Part shown: positions 30,823-34,724 of the stretch, one piece after another
Position numbering within the stretch: the first letter of the stretch is position 1
Layout: each line of letters starts with the position of its first letter
Assembly (NCBI GenBank): GCA_044343935.1
Contig: JBIJDU010000015.1
Coordinates: 1-34,724, forward strand
Source: AcAMD-5 sp044343935
GTDB lineage: Bacteria; Actinomycetota; Actinomycetes; S36-B12; UBA5976
Direction of reading: 5' to 3'
Length of the DNA stretch: 34,724 nt
The notes under the pieces: generated by a model
What the model was told of the DNA's origin: nothing
Databases searched by the model: none
Seen by the model: the letters and a program-made list of their open reading frames with translations, nothing else
Translations under genes and position numbers: made by a program

Positions 30823-31119
30823 ATGCGTGCCTATGAAGTCATGGTCATTCTTGACCCGGATCTAGAAGAAAAAACCGTAAAGCCAAGCCTTGATACTTTT
30901 CTTAACGTAGTTAAGAAAGATGGCGGAGCAGTTAACGGTGTTGATGTTTGGGGTCGTCGCCGCTTGGCATACGACATCGCTAAAAAGAGCGAAGGCATTT
31001 ATGCCGTAATGGATCTAACTTGCTCAGCATCCGCTGTTGCAGAATTAGATCGTCAGCTCAGCTTGAACGAAGCAGTGCTTCGCACCAAAGTTATTCGCCG
31101 CGAAGATAAAGAAAAATAA
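30823..31119 (+). CDS. rpsF: Ribosomal protein bS6
   Basis: A 98-residue bS6, a small-subunit protein that binds 16S rRNA together with bS18. MRAYEVMVILDPDLEE at the start, then VWGRRRLAYDI, IYAVMDL and the C-terminal LRTKVIRRED match the family and its normal length. The frame stays open upstream to 30661, but homology begins at ATG 30823. The Shine-Dalgarno is weak: GAGGGGG lies 12 nt upstream and is part of the outer stem of the candidate leader, so access may be regulated. The stop overlaps the ssb ATG by one base. Confidence 0.95.
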   Translation: MRAYEVMVILDPDLEEKTVKPSLDTFLNVVKKDGGAVNGVDVWGRRRLAYDIAKKSEGIYAVMDLTCSASAVAELDRQLSLNEAVLRTKVIRREDKEK

Positions 31120-31601
31120 TGGCTGCCGGCGATGTCACAGTTACCGTCACCGGTAACTTAACAAACGATCCAGAACTGAGATTCACCCCAAATGGGTTAG
31201 CAGTTGCATCTTTCACAGTTGCATCTTCAAGTCGAATTTTTGATCGCACCAGTAATGAGTGGAAAGACGGTGACACCGTCTTTATGCGTTGCAACGTTTG
31301 GCGACAATATGCCGAAAACGTAGCTGAGTCACTAACTAAGGGCACTCGAGTAATTGTCACCGGCCGACTAAAACAGCGCAGCTATGAGACCAAAGAAGGT
31401 CAGCAGCGCCAAGTAGTTGAGCTAGAAGTTGATGATGTCGGTCCAGCATTGCGAAATGCCACCGCGAAAGTAACTCGCATGTCACGCAGTGACAACAACG
31501 GAACATCTTCGGCTGGACCTGCTGCTAACGATCCATGGGCAGCATCTGGCAATCAAACCGATTCGTGGGGCGGCGGCTTCGCTGACGAGCCACCGTTTTA
31601 A
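31119..31601 (+). CDS. ssb: Single-stranded DNA-binding protein
   Basis: A 160-residue SSB. The N-terminal OB fold (about 1-110) begins GDVTVTVTGNLTNDPELRFT and includes WRQYAENVAESLTKGTRVIVTGRL. A short glycine/serine/asparagine-rich linker follows, and the acidic C-terminal tip ends DEPPF, which recruits repair and replication partners. It is encoded between rpsF and rpsR, as in most bacteria. The ATG overlaps the rpsF stop (TAATG). Confidence 0.97.
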   Translation: MAAGDVTVTVTGNLTNDPELRFTPNGLAVASFTVASSSRIFDRTSNEWKDGDTVFMRCNVWRQYAENVAESLTKGTRVIVTGRLKQRSYETKEGQQRQVVELEVDDVGPALRNATAKVTRMSRSDNNGTSSAGPAANDPWAASGNQTDSWGGGFADEPPF

Positions 31602-31610
31602 GGAGAACTA

Positions 31611-31895
31611 ATGGCAAAAGAAACTAAATCAAATTCAAATTCGAATCGTCGTCGCGGTAAAGATGATGACAAGAACAAAAAAGTATTTAAGAAAGTAAAT
31701 CCACTACTTCCTAAAGATGTTACTTTCGTGGACTACAAAGATGTGAACTTGCTGCGCAAGTTTGTATCTGATCGCGGCAAGATTCGTGCTCGCCGCGTCA
31801 CTGGTTTGACTGTGCAACAGCAGCGCGCAGTAGCAACTGCAGTTCGCAACGCCCGGGAAATGGCGCTGTTGCCTTATGCCTCAAGTGGCCGGTAA
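31611..31895 (+). CDS. rpsR: Ribosomal protein bS18
   Basis: A 94-residue bS18. The core FVDYKDVNLLRKFVSDRGKIRARRVTGL and the basic C-terminal helices are clear. The first 30 residues are a Lys/Asn/Asp-rich extension (KSNSNSNRRRGKDDDKNKK), longer than in 75-80-residue homologues. The AAGGAG ribosome-binding site begins just after the ssb stop. bS18 pairs with bS6 on the platform of the 30S subunit, and the pair is the ligand of the candidate leader upstream. Confidence 0.96.
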   Translation: MAKETKSNSNSNRRRGKDDDKNKKVFKKVNPLLPKDVTFVDYKDVNLLRKFVSDRGKIRARRVTGLTVQQQRAVATAVRNAREMALLPYASSGR

Positions 31896-31906
31896 GGAGA
31901 TAGCTA

Positions 31907-32353
31907 ATGAAAGTTATTCTGACTAATCACATTGCTGGACTTGGTGATGCAGGAGATGTTGTTGAAGTAAAGCCAGGTTATGGCCGTAACTTCTTATTCC
32001 CACGAAATTTTGCCGTGCTATGGACAAAGGGTGGCGCTAATCAAGTTGCTGCCATTCGTCGGGCTCGCACTGAGCGTGCGATTCGCAGCAAAGATCATGC
32101 GCAAGAAGTTGTGGCATGGTTGAAGGCAAATAAAGTCACCATCAAAACTCGCGTTGGTGAATCAGGTAAGTTGTTTGGTTCAATTGGTGCCAGCGATATT
32201 GTGGAAGCAATCTATCGCGCTGGTGGCGACAAGCTAGATAAGCGAATCGTGCAACTACAGCACCCAATAAAATTAGCAGGCACTCATAAAGTGCCACTAA
32301 AGCTGCACGCTGACATGGTGGGTCATGCCACTATTGAGATTGTGGCTGGCTAA
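31907..32353 (+). CDS. rplI: Ribosomal protein bL9
   Basis: A 148-residue bL9 with the N-terminal domain MKVILTNHIAGLGDAGDVV and VKPGYGRNFLFPRNFA, a long connecting helix (about 40-80) and a C-terminal domain (GESGKLFGSIGASDIVEAI). The normal length is about 150. AAGGAGA lies before the start, 11 bases after rpsR. It is the last gene of the rpsF-ssb-rpsR-rplI operon. Confidence 0.97.
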   Translation: MKVILTNHIAGLGDAGDVVEVKPGYGRNFLFPRNFAVLWTKGGANQVAAIRRARTERAIRSKDHAQEVVAWLKANKVTIKTRVGESGKLFGSIGASDIVEAIYRAGGDKLDKRIVQLQHPIKLAGTHKVPLKLHADMVGHATIEIVAG

Positions 32354-32391
32354 GAACTAATTACTAACAGCGCTCTCGGAAGCGGTATTAA

Positions 32392-33486
32392 ATGAATACT
32401 GCATTTGGAGTTAACGCAATCATTGGATTGCTATTAACTTCACTGGTGATCACACCAGCCGGGAGCGCTGTGGTATTTAGTGAGTCCGTTAGTACTGAAT
32501 CCTTAACTATTTCAGTTTCCGGTGACCTTTTAGTTCACCATTCGCAATATGAACAAGCCCTAGCAGATGGGGGCGATAGTTATGATTTTAGAAATCAATT
32601 AGCACCTGCTAAATCCTTATTAACAGCAGATGTAAACATCTGCCATTTAGAAACACCACTCACATCAGGTAAACCAAGTACTTTTCCTATTTTTGCAACG
32701 CCAGATTCGCTAGCAACTGCAATTAAAGCAACTGGTTGGGATGGATGCAGCGCGGCATCAAATCACAGTTTGGATCAAGGTGAAGCTGGGATTTATCACA
32801 CGATTAAGACTATGCGCGCTGCTGGCTTAACTGTGGCTGGAATTAGAAATCGCGAACCAAAGAATCGAAGAACAGATAGCGCGATTGGTTGGTATCAACC
32901 AACGCCAGACCTTATGGTCGCGCACCTCGCTTATACCTGGTCCACTAATGGCATTCGACCAAAATATAACTGGCTAGTTAATTCGCCAATTAATCCGAAA
33001 TCAATTATTAAAGATGCGCAGGCAGCAAAACGAAATGGTGCTGATCTAGTAATTGTTTCAATTCACGCTGGTAATGAATATTCACCCAAGCCAAGTAGTT
33101 ATCAGAAATTTATTGCGCAAACAATCATGGCTAACCCGGCAGTTGATGCCATGGTTGGTCATCATGCGCATGTGGTGCAAGATGCTGAACTTATTTCGGG
33201 TAAGCCGGTGGTTTATGGGTTAGGAAATTTCTGGTCGGGCCAAGGTGCTTGGTCAGATCAACCAGCTAGTCAATCTGGTGCGTTAGTCACGCTTAAATTC
33301 ACCAGACCGATAAATACTGATACTTCGTTTAGTTATGTTGGCGTAAAAATAAATTCGGTGCTAACTACCCCAGAAAATTGGCAGGTATTCCCAGTTAATC
33401 GAATTCCAATTGCCTCGCGTTGGGGCAGTGCCGCCCGGGCCGCAATTGCGGAGATCAGCGCCCGATTAAGCCCGCTGCAGCCCTGA
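32392..33486 (+). CDS. CapA-family metallophosphatase-like protein
   Basis: A 364-residue protein with a Sec signal peptide (about 1-26, ending AGSA) and a PGA_cap/CapA domain. The metal-site-like motifs are GDLLVHH (44-50), NICHLETPL (82-90), ASNHSLDQGEAGI (122-134), VSIHAGNEY, MVGHHAHVVQ and VVYGLGNF. CapA proteins are linked to poly-gamma-glutamate capsule synthesis, but no capB/capC partner is nearby. A solitary secreted hydrolase of unknown substrate is equally possible. It lies 38 bases after rplI, with only a weak GGAAG before the start. Confidence 0.85.
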   Translation: MNTAFGVNAIIGLLLTSLVITPAGSAVVFSESVSTESLTISVSGDLLVHHSQYEQALADGGDSYDFRNQLAPAKSLLTADVNICHLETPLTSGKPSTFPIFATPDSLATAIKATGWDGCSAASNHSLDQGEAGIYHTIKTMRAAGLTVAGIRNREPKNRRTDSAIGWYQPTPDLMVAHLAYTWSTNGIRPKYNWLVNSPINPKSIIKDAQAAKRNGADLVIVSIHAGNEYSPKPSSYQKFIAQTIMANPAVDAMVGHHAHVVQDAELISGKPVVYGLGNFWSGQGAWSDQPASQSGALVTLKFTRPINTDTSFSYVGVKINSVLTTPENWQVFPVNRIPIASRWGSAARAAIAEISARLSPLQP

Positions 33487-33543
33487 CGGCTGCGCGCAAT
33501 TGCAATAAAAATCAGCAGGATCAAAAAACCTTGGAATTATTTG

Positions 33544-33652
33544 TTATCTACAGGGTGTGGGTGGCGATTTCCCCTCAAAACAATGGGGTTTTTGGCTGAT
33601 TCTGTGAGGGATTCCCACAGGTCACCCACAGGGAGGAACCCGTTATCCACAG
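33544..33652. promoter_or_regulatory. DnaA-box cluster upstream of dnaB
   Basis: There is a perfect DnaA box TTATCCACA at 33643-33651 and a one-mismatch box TTATCTACA at 33544-33552. Two weaker box-like sequences end in CCCACAG, with CCACAG at 33615-33620 and 33626-33631. The three CCACAG cores (33615, 33626, 33647) are spaced 11 and 21 bases apart, so they lie on the same face of the helix. This fits DnaA control of dnaB or titration of DnaA near the origin. Confidence 0.55.
33571..33593 (+). terminator. Possible rho-independent terminator after the rplI-capA region
   Basis: CCCC (33571-33574) and GGGG (33585-33588) can pair around a 10-base loop and are followed by TTTTT. The stem is only 4 bp. 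An alternative AAAAC/GTTTT pairing overlaps it, so this is a weak candidate. Confidence 0.35.
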
Positions 33653-33715
33653 GCCATACCCAACTCATCCCCTGCTCCTTACACAGCAAGCAGCGCATCT
33701 GTCAGAGTAAATGGG

Positions 33716-33721
33716 CACAAT
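33716..33721 (+). promoter_or_regulatory. Possible -10 element for leaderless dnaB mRNA
   Basis: CACAAT lies 6 nt before the dnaB ATG, which has no Shine-Dalgarno. It lacks the usual first T of TANNNT but keeps the A and the final T. Confidence 0.35.
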
Positions 33722-33727
33722 GCCCTC

Positions 33728-34724
33728 ATGAGTGTGGCGGAATTTCCATCACCAGCTGGCGACGCTGGCTTTGATCGGCTACCCCCACAAGACATTGCTG
33801 CTGAAGCATCAGTACTTGGTGCGATGTTACTTAGCAAAGATGCAATTGCTGATGTGGTTGAGAATCTGCGCGAGATGGATTTCTATCGACCAGCGCATGC
33901 CACTATTTATGCTGCGATACTAGATTTGTATGGTCGTGGTGAACCAGTTGATCCAGTTACAGTTTCCGCACAGCTAGGTAAAACTGGCGAGCTGATAAAA
34001 ATTGGTGGTGCACCATATCTACACACGTTAGTTAACGGTGTACCAACTGCCGCTAATGCTGAGTATTACGCGCATATTGTGCGCGATAAAGCAATGCTAC
34101 GACGACTTGTTGATGCTGGCACCAAGATCGCACAATTAGGCTATAAGGGCGAAGGCGATGTTGATCAAATTGTTGATGCGGCGCAAGCTGAGGTTTATGA
34201 CGTTTCTGATAATCGCGCCAGAGATGATTATCAAGCGCTAGGCACTTTGCTCTCTGGTGCGTTAACTGAAATTGAAGCATTAGGTTCGCGCGATGGCATC
34301 ATGACTGGTGTGCCAACTGGTATTACTGAATTAGATAAATTAACTAATGGTTTGCATCCAGGACAGTTAGTAATTGTGGCGGCTCGACCTGGTTTAGGTA
34401 AATCAACGCTTGGCTTAGATATTGCGCGCGCTGCTGCAATTAAAAATAATTTAACTACTGCTATCTTCTCGCTAGAAATGAGCCGTACTGAAATTGTGAT
34501 GCGACTTCTTTCCGCAGAATCAAATATCTTCTTAACCAATATGCGCACCAACAAAATGAGCGATGCCGAGTGGCAGCGATTGGCTCGCAAAATGAGTTCT
34601 ATCTCAGATTCACCACTATTTATTGATGACTCAGCTAACTTAACCATGATGGAAATTAGGGCAAAAGCCAGACGATTAAAGCAGCGTCATAATTTGCGAT
34701 TAATCATCGTTGACTATCTCCAGC
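33728..34724 (+). CDS. dnaB: Replicative DNA helicase DnaB, 5' part (runs off the window)
   Basis: The first 332 codons of DnaB, the hexameric replication-fork helicase. The N-terminal primase-interacting domain (about 20-125) starts PPQDIAAEASVLGAMLLSKDA. After the linker the RecA-like domain has GVPTGITELDKLTNGLHPGQL (about 194-214), Walker A ARPGLGKST (219-227), IFSLEMS (246-252) and Walker B LIIVDYLQ (325-332), where the window ends. No intein is present up to this point. dnaB follows rplI closely in actinobacterial genomes; here capA lies between. The ATG at 33728 is supported by homology rather than by a ribosome-binding site. Confidence 0.95.
   Translation, partial: MSVAEFPSPAGDAGFDRLPPQDIAAEASVLGAMLLSKDAIADVVENLREMDFYRPAHATIYAAILDLYGRGEPVDPVTVSAQLGKTGELIKIGGAPYLHTLVNGVPTAANAEYYAHIVRDKAMLRRLVDAGTKIAQLGYKGEGDVDQIVDAAQAEVYDVSDNRARDDYQALGTLLSGALTEIEALGSRDGIMTGVPTGITELDKLTNGLHPGQLVIVAARPGLGKSTLGLDIARAAAIKNNLTTAIFSLEMSRTEIVMRLLSAESNIFLTNMRTNKMSDAEWQRLARKMSSISDSPLFIDDSANLTMMEIRAKARRLKQRHNLRLIIVDYLQ

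Noticed and set aside
33477..33493. Hairpin GCAGCC/GGCTGC at the end of capA as a terminator
   Set aside because: The stem is 6 bp but is not followed by a T-run, and most of it lies inside the coding sequence.
33487..33727. Chromosomal origin of replication (oriC)
   Set aside because: DnaA boxes are present, but there are too few of them, no clear AT-rich unwinding element, and dnaA/dnaN are not adjacent; in actinobacteria oriC normally lies beside dnaA.
33541..33774. 77-codon reading frame across the DnaA-box region and the dnaB start
   Set aside because: It overlaps the dnaB start in another frame, has no domain similarity, and is explained by the stop-poor box repeats.
1..34724. tRNA genes, CRISPR arrays, insertion sequences or prophage genes
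   Set aside because: No cloverleaf-like element, regular spaced repeats, transposase, integrase or phage structural gene was recognised on either strand.

Overview
The window looks like chromosomal core DNA from a small-genome, fairly AT-rich actinobacterium, most like the freshwater acI / Nanopelagicales type (Ca. Planktophila or Nanopelagicus relatives). That placement is inferred from family content, gene order and very tight packing, not from a marker-gene comparison. The order rsmG-parA-parB ... cwlM-like-trxA-trxB ... murJ-DUF6049-NUDIX-pcnA ... DUF5318-ponA ... femX ... rpsF-ssb-rpsR-rplI ... dnaB is the conserved origin-proximal order known from Streptomyces and, in rearranged form, from Mycobacterium.

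Layout. 1-1962: end of rsmG, a near-consensus parS site, then parA and parB. 1946-11650: one long minus-strand cluster (NUDIX, DUF6049, murJ, pseudokinase, trxB, trxA, CwlM-like, aminotransferase, ddl) devoted to envelope synthesis and thiol redox; an internal promoter precedes trxB. 11687-16799: pcnA, a convergent MFS permease, DUF5318 and a class A penicillin-binding protein. 16807-20967: a class III aminotransferase facing an alanine-racemase-like gene, femX and nfo. 21030-30611: an apparently inserted accessory block with a DUF1801-YwqK fusion, an alpha/beta hydrolase, 3-hydroxybutyrate dehydrogenase, a complete LIV-type ABC transporter, acetoacetyl-CoA synthetase and a HigBA toxin-antitoxin pair. 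30823-34724: rpsF-ssb-rpsR-rplI, a CapA-like protein and the start of dnaB.

Most striking points. (a) The hydrolase / 3-hydroxybutyrate dehydrogenase / LIV transporter / acetoacetyl-CoA synthetase block reads as a possible uptake and catabolic route for 3-hydroxybutyrate or its esters. (b) A perfect 14-bp inverted repeat with a nested hairpin covers the ribosome-binding site and start codon of livG, just after the highly expressed binding-protein gene. The binding-protein mRNA also seems to begin with a 20-bp palindrome. (c) Three enzyme-like proteins appear to lack key catalytic residues: the CwlM-like amidase, the kinase-like partner of MurJ and the alanine-racemase-like protein. (d) At least eight genes carry a TANNNT -10 box exactly 6-7 nt before the start codon with no Shine-Dalgarno sequence, which indicates leaderless mRNAs. 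(e) All five convergent gene pairs overlap at their 3' ends, and three of them share one palindromic TTAA as both stop codons.

No tRNA, rRNA, CRISPR array or insertion sequence was seen. No gene-free stretch exceeds 300 bases. The largest gaps are 23233-23442, 30612-30822 and 33487-33727, and all three hold regulatory signals described below.
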